In this document: one piece after another, positions 50,901 to 60,376 of the stretch | How the letters are laid out: every line of letters begins with the position of its first letter | Numbering within the stretch: the first letter of the stretch is position 1 | Source of the DNA: Lachnospiraceae bacterium | GTDB taxonomy: Bacteria; Bacillota; Clostridia; Lachnospirales; Lachnospiraceae | Assembly: GCA_015057865.1 (NCBI GenBank) | Contig: SVDH01000001.1 | Location: 112,074 to 176,073, forward strand | Direction of reading: 5' to 3' | Length of the DNA: 64,000 nt | The notes under the pieces: model-generated | Told to the model about the DNA's origin: nothing | The model's database searches: none | What the model saw: the letters and a program-made list of their open reading frames with translations, nothing else | Program-made: the position numbers and the translations under genes

Positions 50901-53573
50901 TATGCTGTTGAAGACGAAGAAGGAAACCTTGTAATTCCATTCGTTGCGCATTGGACGCCGAAATCTCAAGCGAAACAGGTTAACTACCGAATCGAATACT
51001 GGGTAGACGGTAACGATCCTTCGACGACAGATGACGATGTTATGAAGTTTTTCTACAGCATGCTTGCTCCTGAGGGATCTGCAATCTACGTAAATAAGAA
51101 TTCTGACTACATCCAGAATTTCCTTGAGGTTTATCACGGACTTCTCGAATATGATGAAGAGAACTCAGCTTCATATGTAGGGAATCTACAGGAAGGGGAC
51201 ATTGTTAAACTTCGTTTTCAGTGGGTGCGCCATCCGCTAATTATTGAAAAAGAGGTCGATAGTGTCAATACTACGGATTACAACAAAGACTTCGAAATGA
51301 GTCTTTCGTCTCATAGAGAAGTCGTAGTTCCTAAATATGACGAAAGTACAGCGACTATCGACCCTGGCCAAACAGAAACAAAAACGGATAATGAGAGTTG
51401 GGATAACTTCACGCTCAAAAATGCTAAGACGCAGGAATTTAGCGTGATGAGAGAGGCAACTGTCGATTTTGAAGAGCTTGAATCAAGTTGGATTGGGTTC
51501 CACGAACCGACTTATATCCTGACTACATACGAGGAAGACGGTACAACAGTAAAAGAAGAGAGAACAGTAACTAAGCAAGATCTTTCAGCTATCAAGGTCA
51601 CTGAAAAGATGAAAGTTACTGTCAAGAACGAGCGTGGCCGTGTTCAGGTATCCAAGAATGTTGAAGTAGTTGGCGATGGAATCACCACTGCAGATGTAAA
51701 CGATACAATATACTTTGCCCTTAAAAAGCACGGTCAGGATGATTTCGTACAAAAAAATGGATCTATCTACACAATTCCGGTAGTTATTACTGCAGGCGTA
51801 GCCAGCCCTGCAACAATAACCTTTACAGGTATTGAAGATGGCGAGTATGAGGTTTGGGAACTTTCTGATACAAACGGTACAAGTAAAAATGTAGGTGATG
51901 TATTTGAATCAAATGGAAAAGTGATTCAGGTTTCCGAAATCTACGGTATTACAAGTAAGGGAGAAGGAAACAATATTACCATCAGTAACAATGATTCTGA
52001 TTGGGCGAGATTCACCAACACATATACTGACGCAAGCGAACACATTTTCTTCCGCGCACGTAAACGTTGGATGGATAATGAAGGTAATGTAGGAAATCAG
52101 TATGCTCCAAATGGAGGAAGTGTAGAGTTTACGATTTACCGTCAGGATGGGACTACCTATACACCCATTGAGTCAGTTACGTTGGATGGAACGCCTGATA
52201 CAGACCCTAAGAAAGCAGGTGTTTATGGTTGGGAATCTTCTCGCTGGTGGGCAAGGTTTGACAATCTTCCGCGACTCGATTCCAATGGTAATCAAATTAA
52301 GTATGTTGTAAAGGAAACATCTGCTCCAGCGGGATATGTACCGTATAAAGCGGTAGGAACCTCAGCTGAGAATGAAATGGGGCCAAATGATTACCTGGAA
52401 AATAACGGTGGAACTATCTACAACCGACGTGTTGGACAGGGGCTCATCATAAAGAAAATTGGTGATGATGCAGCCGAAGGTCTTGCTGGAGCAACCTTTA
52501 CATTGGATACTGTCGAGGGAAATCTGACAACTGGAGATGATGGCATTGCTATCGATAGTAGTAATAATAGCGTTTTCACTCTTCCAATAAGAGAGGGAAC
52601 ATATACTCTCTCAGAAATAGGTGTTCCGACATATTATAATGGAATCTCTGATATTGAGATAGCAGTTACCGATTCGGGAATTTCGCTTCCAGAAGGTACT
52701 ACAGGTGCTATAGTAACCGGTCCTAATGATAATGGTGCTTATACCATTACAGTAACCAATACCAAGAAGACAGCAAATGTAACTGTTATTAAGAACGTTG
52801 CAAATGGTAGCGCTGCAGATAAGAGAAAGTCATATAGCTTTACTGCAAGTGGTCTGACTGAGTCAGGAATCACATTATATGGCGAGCATATTTCTGAAGA
52901 GAAATCAAATACTAAGACATATTCTGGTATTCCTTTCGGCACAGCTATTTCTGTAACAGAGTCTGATGAATATAAGGATTTTGATACAAGTATAGAAATC
53001 ACGTATGCGGATGGCACGAAAAAAACGAAAAATACCCTGTCGACAGGTGATATCACGCTAGAAGGCGATACGACAATCACATTTACCAATACTCGAAGAA
53101 CCGCTGACATCGTATTGATAAAAGATGATGGCAAGGGAAATCTGCTGGATAAAGCACGATTCACCTTAGCATTGAAAGACTCCAATACAAATGCGCAACA
53201 TTATGTAAATGGAGAATGGGTAGATATTGGATCTGGTGATAAACATGATTTTGAAGTAACAGGCGGTCAGATTACAATAGAAGGTCTTCCTGTCGGTGAC
53301 TACATCTTAACAGAGACAGCCGCGCCCAATGGCTACATTATTCTGTCCAACAAAGTGGAATTTAGCGTAAGCAGATCTGGCGAGAATGTAACAATTGCTG
53401 TTACCAGTGGAGAATTTGCTAAAGCAAGTGACAATACGCTGACAATTAGCAACATTCCTGGTGAGGAACTTCCGAACACCGGCGGCCCTGGTACAAGGCT
53501 CTTTACGATCCTCGGATCGATCATGGTCGCAGGAGCAGGTATATTGCTTTGGAGGAGACGAAGAACAGTATAA
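47943..53573 (+). CDS. giant LPXTG-type adhesin B
   Basis: An 1876-aa paralogue of the previous gene. The same leader, N-terminus (MKKWISTLKKKKTAMTIAS) and acidic module occur (about 30-260). A second, diverged copy of the module follows (about 285-395, AVDISFFYKGEEIEPAKKV). The middle (400-1000) is unrecognised beta-rich sequence, followed by an InlB/Listeria-type repeat-like stretch near 1010-1110 and several Cna-B-like domains. It ends in a SpaA-type domain (GDYILTETAAPNGY), LPNTGG, a helix and RRRRTV. There is no PA14 region, unlike paralogues A and C. The terminator 30 bp downstream separates it from adhesin C. The middle is more AT-rich than the ends. Confidence 0.88.
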   Translation: MKKWISTLKKKKTAMTIASVLVVFVMVFTLISPAIAIEKSTASEEAGIVLDQGATNDAEAVIVETDAAQMDAAVTEEAATDTKADVKAEKASEATSAAVEETEDDADEIAMPEQNFEKELKKEGITVYVKAEEGALPKGTTMEVEAVDDKDVLDKISAEAEKKADKDTTIGDIQAVDISFWNDGKEIEPEENVYVTIASDLIKDTDEQMIIHVNDTDSDKVADNQKGKAEVVKPMTEKQLEKKDITPAEDEIVFEADQFSVYGIVGTEVISGGDETFNITQDGWTVTVHTPEGAFPSGTEMRIERVSDPEVLVKLMSALDSRKVYDIAAVDISFFYKGEEIEPAKKVDVTLKSNLLSADQYQIVHLKNDEEAEIIRDASTEYGKAEFTLDSFSPVASAIEQDHVDKSAFKAFDGSTNDTYISGQPANDLTPGAPASVVPVIPGYVFVNATINDGTTGEVAASNVEVTYFGSFISDGITYVYYRTETDTMDLIVHVQDNEFIQLNYLPEDNYYNINYRIEGDKSETSVDEVFGTDRTTRAVNNSSDIGYTVTIPRGYTATVTRNGTTVATLGVEPTYTVFNNKIITKNGELTLTDTYTIPKTNTDQNIVVTLTKRTSYTFDASKFLSTVYTGGNSTTMGDNTVNTNSSARIQGDGTLGRSGTNKGKKAFTGNEVSWTFTTNNTENSHWLLDALQINGTDINVPYGDSGPVTKTTELPSGAVVTVTLNSVTGTGRNARRNYTITVSNVYEDVVISGGNIYNADNSVEIITEVLSNVDYSFYGFSSSDNAYSSSVLPGWVSWGEGEPIGELTSGSPQNSGTYHMYWFGNNTTNNGMRFTVKPGYINPELAFVTSTERDLHNYVNGLSFGSMSDENGKYYPITSSPNSNGYYVFTITGMGSNKLALLRIRAELAEYGVTYSSGGVTTTAGTMPENDYGYNVENKDTIVLSSNIPVDSSGNQTFSYYWTIQGGGNTQYAPGQSIPLADVAQYAVEDEEGNLVIPFVAHWTPKSQAKQVNYRIEYWVDGNDPSTTDDDVMKFFYSMLAPEGSAIYVNKNSDYIQNFLEVYHGLLEYDEENSASYVGNLQEGDIVKLRFQWVRHPLIIEKEVDSVNTTDYNKDFEMSLSSHREVVVPKYDESTATIDPGQTETKTDNESWDNFTLKNAKTQEFSVMREATVDFEELESSWIGFHEPTYILTTYEEDGTTVKEERTVTKQDLSAIKVTEKMKVTVKNERGRVQVSKNVEVVGDGITTADVNDTIYFALKKHGQDDFVQKNGSIYTIPVVITAGVASPATITFTGIEDGEYEVWELSDTNGTSKNVGDVFESNGKVIQVSEIYGITSKGEGNNITISNNDSDWARFTNTYTDASEHIFFRARKRWMDNEGNVGNQYAPNGGSVEFTIYRQDGTTYTPIESVTLDGTPDTDPKKAGVYGWESSRWWARFDNLPRLDSNGNQIKYVVKETSAPAGYVPYKAVGTSAENEMGPNDYLENNGGTIYNRRVGQGLIIKKIGDDAAEGLAGATFTLDTVEGNLTTGDDGIAIDSSNNSVFTLPIREGTYTLSEIGVPTYYNGISDIEIAVTDSGISLPEGTTGAIVTGPNDNGAYTITVTNTKKTANVTVIKNVANGSAADKRKSYSFTASGLTESGITLYGEHISEEKSNTKTYSGIPFGTAISVTESDEYKDFDTSIEITYADGTKKTKNTLSTGDITLEGDTTITFTNTRRTADIVLIKDDGKGNLLDKARFTLALKDSNTNAQHYVNGEWVDIGSGDKHDFEVTGGQITIEGLPVGDYILTETAAPNGYIILSNKVEFSVSRSGENVTIAVTSGEFAKASDNTLTISNIPGEELPNTGGPGTRLFTILGSIMVAGAGILLWRRRRTV

Positions 53574-53602
53574 GAAATAATATCAGAAGAAACAAGATAG
53601 AG

Positions 53603-53634
53603 CGGAACTGGTCATTGTGCCGGTTCCGTTTTCT
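53603..53634 (+). terminator. terminator between adhesins B and C
   Basis: A 9-bp stem CGGAACTGG (53603-53611) / CCGGTTCCG (53620-53628) followed by TTTTCT. Confidence 0.8.
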
Positions 53635-53690
53635 TAATATACGGCATTTTTGGCATAAAGCATGGCGTTTTGGATTGTTTGACGGTTGTT

Positions 53691-53719
53691 TTGACGATGG
53701 CAATACTATAATATATATT
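53691..53719 (+). promoter_or_regulatory. separate promoter for adhesin C
   Basis: TTGACG (53691-53696), 17 bp, TATATT (53714-53719). With the preceding terminator it makes adhesin C an independent transcription unit, outside direct control of the putative switch at 32.8-33.1 kb. A second TTGACG lies at 53679-53684. Confidence 0.65.
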
Positions 53720-53733
53720 GCAAGGGAGACTGT

Positions 53734-53784
53734 ATGGCAAAAATGGTTGCAAAAGGAGACGCAGACGGTGAAGAAATGGATTGA
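53734..53784 (+). CDS. 16-codon leader ORF overlapping the adhesin C start
   Basis: ATG 53734 after AAGGGAG encodes MAKMVAKGDADGEEMD and stops at TGA 53784, inside the adhesin C frame that begins at GTG 53768. The overlap of 17 bp and the placement suggest translational coupling of the GTG start. It may be chance, as the sequence is short. Confidence 0.35.
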   Translation: MAKMVAKGDADGEEMD

Positions 53785-56700
53785 AAGAATCCAAAAGAAT
53801 AAAGCGTCGTTTATGATCGCAGCGGCTCTGGTGGTATTTGTTACCACATATACGCTGATCCTGCCGGCACTTACGATCGATAGGCAGACAGCTGTCACAG
53901 AGGCAGGAATCGCGCTTGAAGAAAATGATGCCGCGGCGGAGTCTGCCCTTTTGGAAGAGAAGAAACCAGAAGAGCCGGTTTCTGAAGCAGTGCAAACAGC
54001 CGAAGCCGATCCTGACAGCATGCCTGCCCAGGAGTTTCGGGAAGCACTGTTAAACGACAGGCAGGAAGAGGTTTTTGTCGTATCTGCAGTTGTACCGGAG
54101 GGCACACTGCCGGCTGATACCGAAATGAAGATCGAAGCGGTTGATGAGCAGGAAGTTCTGGATGAGATCCTGGATGCGGCAAAAAAAGAGACTGATGAGC
54201 TCGCGGATTCTGCCCAGACTGAAATAAATGACGCACAGGCAGTTGATATCTCGTTCTGGAAAGATGGAAAAGAGATCGAACCGGAAAAAGATATCCTCCT
54301 TACCATGTCTTCAGCACAGATCGCAGAAAATGACAGCACACTGGTCGTGCATGTAAATAAAGAAGACAGCGACAAAGAGATTAAAGCAACCGAAGGAAAA
54401 GCAGAAGTCATTCCGCAGATCGATGAGAGCCGCCAGCATGAGCTGGACATCGAAACGGCAAGTGACGAAGTTATATTTGAATCAGATAAGAGTTCCGTGT
54501 ATGGCATCGTCGGAACAACGATCGAAAAGATTGTGCTTGCAAATGATGGGCATAATTATCATGTGACTGCGACCTATGGAGATGATACCGGGATCCCGGC
54601 AGATGCAGAACTGAGTGTAGAGGAGATGACGGAAGGCTCCTCAGATTATGATGCCTATGTAGAAAAGACGGAAAGCGCGCTTGGTCTGGAAGAGGGCAGC
54701 ACCGAATACATCCGCCTGTTTGATATCAGCATCGTTAAGGGTGGAGAGAAGCTTCAGCCTGCAGAAGGGACCAGTGTGGATGTGAGGATCGAACTGGCTG
54801 ACAGCAGCAGTGATCGTTTGAATGTGATCCATTTTGCGGATGGATCAGAAGAGGGAGAAGAAGTCCGAAGCAGCACGGAAAACAGTGAAAATGGGGCTGT
54901 GGTTGCGTTCCAGGCGGATGGTTTCAGTGTGTACTCGATCGTGGATGCACCGGAACCGAAAACGGTCTCCCAGTCTGTTAATAGCCTTGATGAGATAGAG
55001 GCGGGTCAGAAGTACCTTCTGTCAATTGCCAGAAGTGGCATGAACTATATGACCAGTACAACGGTTAAAAATGGCGGAATATATGAGCTTAAAGGTGATA
55101 CAAACAATGCAGCCGGCGAGAAATGGTCTTTTGAGTTCCCTGAAGCAGGAAAAGTATATATCTACTTCACTGATCCGGATGGCGGAAAACAATATCTGAA
55201 TGTCGATAACGCCAGGAACATCAGCTTCTCCAATAACCCGCAGGCTCTGAATATAGAAGAGACGAAAAATGCGGCGGGAACATTTTATATTTATACTGTG
55301 ATTGGAAATAAGAATTATGCACTCAGTGTCAGGGGCAACAGGAATTTCTTCTTTGAACAGAGAAATAACGGCGTCAATGCCAATGAGCGTGTCGTTCTTA
55401 CAAAGTGTGTGAAAGATCTCTATGAACTCGAAGGCAAGACTTTTGGCATCGCCTATAATGACGATTCCACTACGGCTGCGGCCATGTCCGCGGATAAAGT
55501 AAATGGTCAGAACCGTCTGGCAGGACAGGATCTGGTCATCCGCGCAGATGTGCTTAACAACAGCGGGAATCTTCTGGTCGCCGAGAACAGCGACATCCAG
55601 GAGTGGACATTCGAAGCCATTGAACTTGACAAGTACTATATCAAGACGACGGTAGACGGAGCGGAAAAATATCTCCGCATCAATTACAGCAGTGTGACGC
55701 TGGTGGATGATAAGGCTTCTGCTTCACAGATCCGGGCCACACCCGGAACAGATGCCAACAGCGGCAAATGGCATTTTACCGTGAACGGTTATTCTTTGAA
55801 TTTTTCCGGAAGCGCTGCGAATGGTTTTAATGCGGTCCAAAACAGCAATGCCTCCACGTGGCTGAATCTGGTTGAAAAATCCACCCTGTCGGATGATGAC
55901 TTCGTTGCGTATTCCGCCCGCAAGATCAGCGTCAGCGACGATTCGATCGGGGCAGGAGCAGCGGAAAAAGCCAGGATCATTGTTTATACCCGCGTATGGA
56001 ATGAAACGACCAGGAAATATGAGTTTTACGCCGTGGATCATGACGGATCCCTCATACGTGTCTATGACAGCGGTGATATGATCAACTGGACCGGCAACAA
56101 AGTCAATTCGGCTCTTTGGGAGTTCACGGAATATACCAATGCTGACGGCACGCCGAACTATTACTATGAGCTGCAGAACACTGCTTATACCGGAACATAT
56201 CTTGCGCCCCAGTCCGAGAGCATCATAGCCGATCATACTGTCGGCATCAATATGAATGGGCGCCGTGAGGGCTTTGACTTTACGACCATCGTTGCGTGGG
56301 ATGATGAAGCGTATGGCTATTCCGGCCTGAAGATAGAGCGGGATGAGAAAGGCGCGCTCAAGGCCGTTACATGCCCGTTCGATGAGGCGGATGATTTCTA
56401 TTTTGCTGTGATGACGCCTCCTGTCGGAGAAGAAGATGATGTTACGACAGTAGAGACAGTGGACAACAACAAATTCGGCATCAGTATCAAGATGATTGAT
56501 TTCAATAATAGGATCGATAAAGATAACCGTGATACCGTGCAGAGAGAGTATTTTGGCCATCATCCGTGGAATTCGGCTCACGCGTATGAAGCGGAAACAG
56601 GTCTGGTATCTACCAATCTTGTAAACGGGTATCCGACGATCACGGCAAATACCGAAAAGGAGGGTGAAAGCCTGTCAGGCCTCTTTAATGACATGACGCC

Positions 56701-59700
56701 TGCCAATCATCTGTTCATTCAGAGCGTATATAATGAGAGTGGCTACTTTGAATACGACAGTACCCAGAACTTCGCGCATTTTAATACGAACAAATATGGT
56801 CACGAAGACCAGGAAAATCTCGGAAACTTCACGGTCTACAATCAGCTGGGCGCGATCGGAACGAATACAGGACCTACCAGGCTGCATGGCCAGTTCATGC
56901 CATTTAATAACATCAGTGACGAGACCGGCTATGCGCATGACGACCAGGGGAATGTGATCACGAACCAGCGCGATATCAGAGGAAATGAACTTCCGGATAC
57001 AGATCCGCGCAAGGGCGAGCCCCTGTACTCGATTCCGCAGAATGAAGCCGATTATTTCTATGGCATGGAACTTTCCGCCGTATTCACGCAGACACCTGAC
57101 GGCGTGGATGACTGGGGACATGATATCATCTTCGAATTCACAGGTGACGATGACTTCTGGTTTTACGTTGACGGTGAGCTTGTGCTGGATCTGGGTGGCG
57201 TCCACAGCGCCATCGGCGGCACGGTGAACTTCAGGACAGGCGAAGTGAACTGCAACGGCACCGAAACGACGCTCTATGACATCTTCAGGAGCAATTATCA
57301 GGCACGCGGATTGGATGATTCTGCAGTTGATAATCTCTTCGTAACGAAGACATTGGATGATGGAAGAACTGTCCATGTCTTTAACGATTACACCACGCAT
57401 GAGATGAAGATGTTCTACATGGAGCGCGGTGGCGGCGCATCCAACTTGAAGATGCGGTTTAACCTGGCTTCTGTAAAGCCCGGCACAGTGGAGCTGTCCA
57501 AGAAGCTCAAAGGTGTTGATCATGCATCGAATAAACTGATCCAGTATCCTTATCAGATCTGGTATCAGACAGCTGAATACGAGAGAGATGCAGACGGTAA
57601 ATATGTGCTTGATGAAAACGGCAATCGTGTAATAACCAGCTATGGTGAGCCTGTCCTTATGGAGCAGCCGGCTCAAAATACTGATCTGACCGGAAAGGTA
57701 TATGCATCCTATAAGGGAACGAATAAACTGATCCCCTATAAGAGCTCCATGCAGATTGGAGGAGAGGCATATAGCAACGTGTTCCTGCTGAAAGCAGGAG
57801 AGACAGCAGTGGTCAATTTCCCCGAGGACACTTATCGTTATAAGATCGTCGAATGCGGCGTGGATACTGCGGTATATAATCATGTCTACATAAACGGCGA
57901 AAAGTCCGGGGATGAGATCTTCGGAAAACCGCACAATAATACTGACGGATGGGATCCCGAGAGTGGGCCGGAAACTCCGCCGACTGCGACCACAACATAT
58001 GATGGAACGACCAGGTCGGATTTCGGCATTACGTATGATACGACCAGGGACCGCCCGAGAGTAGAGTATATCAATGAGGTTCCGCCGGAAGTTATGCGTA
58101 CGGTATCTTTCAAGAAGGTGCTCTATGATACGGAAGGCAAGATCCTTAGCGATGAACAGGCCACACAGATCAAAGATGTATTTACATTCAGGCTCTATCT
58201 GGGCAATGAGTTTGCGGACCAGGAGAACCTCCTCCCGGCAAATATGTACACCTATTATGTCAAGGGACCGGATGGTAATTACTGTAAATGGGACAAGGCC
58301 CACCAGGAATTTGTGTCACTCGATGTTGGTACGTTTGAAGAATTTAAAGCCCTGAGTGAAGTGGAACAGGATGCAGGGACATTTACCACATCAATGTATG
58401 GTTCCGTCTCAAAGATCCCTGCCGGTTATACCGTCGAGGTGCGCGATCTGATCGTCGGTACCAAATATAAGATAGAAGAGCCCGACCGGGAGCTCCCGAG
58501 AGGATACACGCGCCGCGACAGCGACGGTTATGTCCGTACGGATACGAATCCCGATGTTGTCTATTATACCGAAGAGGGTACATATGGACAGCATCCCACA
58601 GAAGGCAATACGATCACGGCAGAACCCATCAGTGACACGATCGCGTCCAAGACCGAATCACCGATGATCGAGATCCGCAACCAGCAGGGCTGGGGTCTGA
58701 CCGCGAAGAAAGAATGGACGGATAAGGACTTTATGATCCACGATCCGATCTATCTGGCAGTTTACCTAGATGATGGGAACGGCAATCCTGGAGACCTCAT
58801 AGACGGATCCGTTCGTAGGCTGGATTCCGATGAGACGGAGATCTACTGGTTCTTCCCGGATCTGAAAGTGAATGATGTACCGCATACTTTCAACGAGTTC
58901 ATCGTTCGCGAGGTGAAACTGACCGGTGAGCCCACTGTGGAAAAGAACGGTGTTGTAACCGGTTACACCGAGATTGAACCAATTGCAGATGGCGGCAGCA
59001 TCACTGTCAGCGGAAAAACGATCAGCGGCAATCCCCGTACGGAGAAGTATACCGTTGATTATGATAAGGGCCAATCCACCGGACAGAACGAAAAGATTCG
59101 TGTTGACACCGTAACGAATTCCAGACCCGGGATTCAGATCTACAAGACAGACTGGAGCGGTCAGACTTACCTGTCCGGCGCGGAATTCACACTGAAAGAT
59201 TCTGAAGGAACCGATGTGGGATATGCGTCCTATACTTCAGGCAGCGATGGTCTGGTGACTACGGCCTATCTGAATGAGGGAACCTTTACGCTGGACGAGA
59301 TCAAAACGCCGTTCGGATATGTGGCAATGGATGATCCGATCAAGATCAAAGTGATGACGACAGAACCGCTCAACTATGATCTGACCGTGCCGGTAGGAAA
59401 CACGACTTACTATATTCAGGTGAGCGGACCCGATGGTTTCTTTACGACCACTCCGGCGACAGATAAAGCCATGGCACGCATCACGGTGAAGAACCGGACC
59501 GTGGAGGAACTGAAAGTCGTAAAGGTCGGTGTTGACGGCAGCTCGAAGATTTCGCTCGAAGGTGTCCATTTTGCACTGTACGATCAGGTGAAAGACAGTG
59601 AAGGCAACGTACGCCCGGCATATAATCCCAAGACCGGTTATGAAGACCTTGTGACAAATGACGAGGGCATCCTTACGGAAATGACGATGGCCATCGGACC

Positions 59701-60376
59701 GGGCACATATTATCTGAGAGAGAAGGCTGCGCCAAGCGGTTATAAAAAACTGGCGGAAGATCTGTGCTTTACGATCGGCACGAATGGAAGCGTAACGATC
59801 AATAACAGCGGATATAAGAACTGGCTGACCAAAAAGAGTGCCGTAGCGGGTACTGTCTCATATCAGATCGACATTGAGAATACGCCTCTTGGCATTACTG
59901 TACGGAAGGCAGACGAATCGGGAAATGCATTGTCCGGATCAAAATTTGAACTATGCAGGAAGAATGATAAAGGTACATTTGTTGCTGTTGCCGAATACGG
60001 GCTCGGAGAAAATGGGCTGATCAATCTGACAGACAAATCGGAAATGACCTTTACCGGAATGGCCAACGGCATTTATAAGCTTACGGAGACCAGTGCACCT
60101 GCAGGCTATGTGATCCTGACGAAGGACATCTACTTCAAAGTATCCGATGGAGCAGTGATGCTTACCGATGATAAAGGAGAAGCAGAAACGTATTCCGATG
60201 TAGAGCTTAAGGATGATAACACAACAATCGTGGTGAAAAATGTTCCCGGTGCCGCTTTGCCGAATACCGGCGGTCACGGCACAAGACTCTTTACGATCCT
60301 TGGATCTATGATGATTCTGGGGGCGGGAGTGCTGCTTTGGAGAAGAGTCAATGAGTCAAGGGGACGGTTCTTTTGA
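53768..60376 (+). CDS. giant LPXTG-type adhesin C (PA14/fibro-slime plus SpaA repeats)
   Basis: A 2202-aa cell-wall adhesin. An open frame extends upstream to 53549 but crosses a terminator and promoter. GTG 53768, behind AAAAGGAG (53751-53758), restores the paralogous N-terminus KKWIERIQKNKASFMIAA ... TTYTLILPALTIDRQ. The acidic module covers about 30-250, with a second related stretch at about 258-390. Next is an unrecognised domain (400-900), a PA14/fibro-slime region (about 1095-1235: FTGDDDFWFYVDGELVLDLGG, FYMERGGGASN) and Cna-B/SpaA domains (from about 1780, e.g. GTYYLREKAAPSGY, GIYKLTETSAPAGY). The anchor is LPNTGG, a helix and WRRVNESRG. Codons here are GC-richer than in paralogues A and B. 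Confidence 0.9.
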   Translation: MKKWIERIQKNKASFMIAAALVVFVTTYTLILPALTIDRQTAVTEAGIALEENDAAAESALLEEKKPEEPVSEAVQTAEADPDSMPAQEFREALLNDRQEEVFVVSAVVPEGTLPADTEMKIEAVDEQEVLDEILDAAKKETDELADSAQTEINDAQAVDISFWKDGKEIEPEKDILLTMSSAQIAENDSTLVVHVNKEDSDKEIKATEGKAEVIPQIDESRQHELDIETASDEVIFESDKSSVYGIVGTTIEKIVLANDGHNYHVTATYGDDTGIPADAELSVEEMTEGSSDYDAYVEKTESALGLEEGSTEYIRLFDISIVKGGEKLQPAEGTSVDVRIELADSSSDRLNVIHFADGSEEGEEVRSSTENSENGAVVAFQADGFSVYSIVDAPEPKTVSQSVNSLDEIEAGQKYLLSIARSGMNYMTSTTVKNGGIYELKGDTNNAAGEKWSFEFPEAGKVYIYFTDPDGGKQYLNVDNARNISFSNNPQALNIEETKNAAGTFYIYTVIGNKNYALSVRGNRNFFFEQRNNGVNANERVVLTKCVKDLYELEGKTFGIAYNDDSTTAAAMSADKVNGQNRLAGQDLVIRADVLNNSGNLLVAENSDIQEWTFEAIELDKYYIKTTVDGAEKYLRINYSSVTLVDDKASASQIRATPGTDANSGKWHFTVNGYSLNFSGSAANGFNAVQNSNASTWLNLVEKSTLSDDDFVAYSARKISVSDDSIGAGAAEKARIIVYTRVWNETTRKYEFYAVDHDGSLIRVYDSGDMINWTGNKVNSALWEFTEYTNADGTPNYYYELQNTAYTGTYLAPQSESIIADHTVGINMNGRREGFDFTTIVAWDDEAYGYSGLKIERDEKGALKAVTCPFDEADDFYFAVMTPPVGEEDDVTTVETVDNNKFGISIKMIDFNNRIDKDNRDTVQREYFGHHPWNSAHAYEAETGLVSTNLVNGYPTITANTEKEGESLSGLFNDMTPANHLFIQSVYNESGYFEYDSTQNFAHFNTNKYGHEDQENLGNFTVYNQLGAIGTNTGPTRLHGQFMPFNNISDETGYAHDDQGNVITNQRDIRGNELPDTDPRKGEPLYSIPQNEADYFYGMELSAVFTQTPDGVDDWGHDIIFEFTGDDDFWFYVDGELVLDLGGVHSAIGGTVNFRTGEVNCNGTETTLYDIFRSNYQARGLDDSAVDNLFVTKTLDDGRTVHVFNDYTTHEMKMFYMERGGGASNLKMRFNLASVKPGTVELSKKLKGVDHASNKLIQYPYQIWYQTAEYERDADGKYVLDENGNRVITSYGEPVLMEQPAQNTDLTGKVYASYKGTNKLIPYKSSMQIGGEAYSNVFLLKAGETAVVNFPEDTYRYKIVECGVDTAVYNHVYINGEKSGDEIFGKPHNNTDGWDPESGPETPPTATTTYDGTTRSDFGITYDTTRDRPRVEYINEVPPEVMRTVSFKKVLYDTEGKILSDEQATQIKDVFTFRLYLGNEFADQENLLPANMYTYYVKGPDGNYCKWDKAHQEFVSLDVGTFEEFKALSEVEQDAGTFTTSMYGSVSKIPAGYTVEVRDLIVGTKYKIEEPDRELPRGYTRRDSDGYVRTDTNPDVVYYTEEGTYGQHPTEGNTITAEPISDTIASKTESPMIEIRNQQGWGLTAKKEWTDKDFMIHDPIYLAVYLDDGNGNPGDLIDGSVRRLDSDETEIYWFFPDLKVNDVPHTFNEFIVREVKLTGEPTVEKNGVVTGYTEIEPIADGGSITVSGKTISGNPRTEKYTVDYDKGQSTGQNEKIRVDTVTNSRPGIQIYKTDWSGQTYLSGAEFTLKDSEGTDVGYASYTSGSDGLVTTAYLNEGTFTLDEIKTPFGYVAMDDPIKIKVMTTEPLNYDLTVPVGNTTYYIQVSGPDGFFTTTPATDKAMARITVKNRTVEELKVVKVGVDGSSKISLEGVHFALYDQVKDSEGNVRPAYNPKTGYEDLVTNDEGILTEMTMAIGPGTYYLREKAAPSGYKKLAEDLCFTIGTNGSVTINNSGYKNWLTKKSAVAGTVSYQIDIENTPLGITVRKADESGNALSGSKFELCRKNDKGTFVAVAEYGLGENGLINLTDKSEMTFTGMANGIYKLTETSAPAGYVILTKDIYFKVSDGAVMLTDDKGEAETYSDVELKDDNTTIVVKNVPGAALPNTGGHGTRLFTILGSMMILGAGVLLWRRVNESRGRFF

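Noticed and set aside
53549..53767. Upstream 73-codon extension of adhesin C
   Set aside because: It crosses a terminator and a promoter and encodes no signal peptide; GTG 53768 restores the paralogous N-terminus.
56675..58303. 542-codon open frame on the minus strand inside adhesin C
   Set aside because: It is antisense to a clear PA14/Cna-B adhesin, has no ribosome site or domain, and results from the low stop frequency opposite GC-richer coding sequence.
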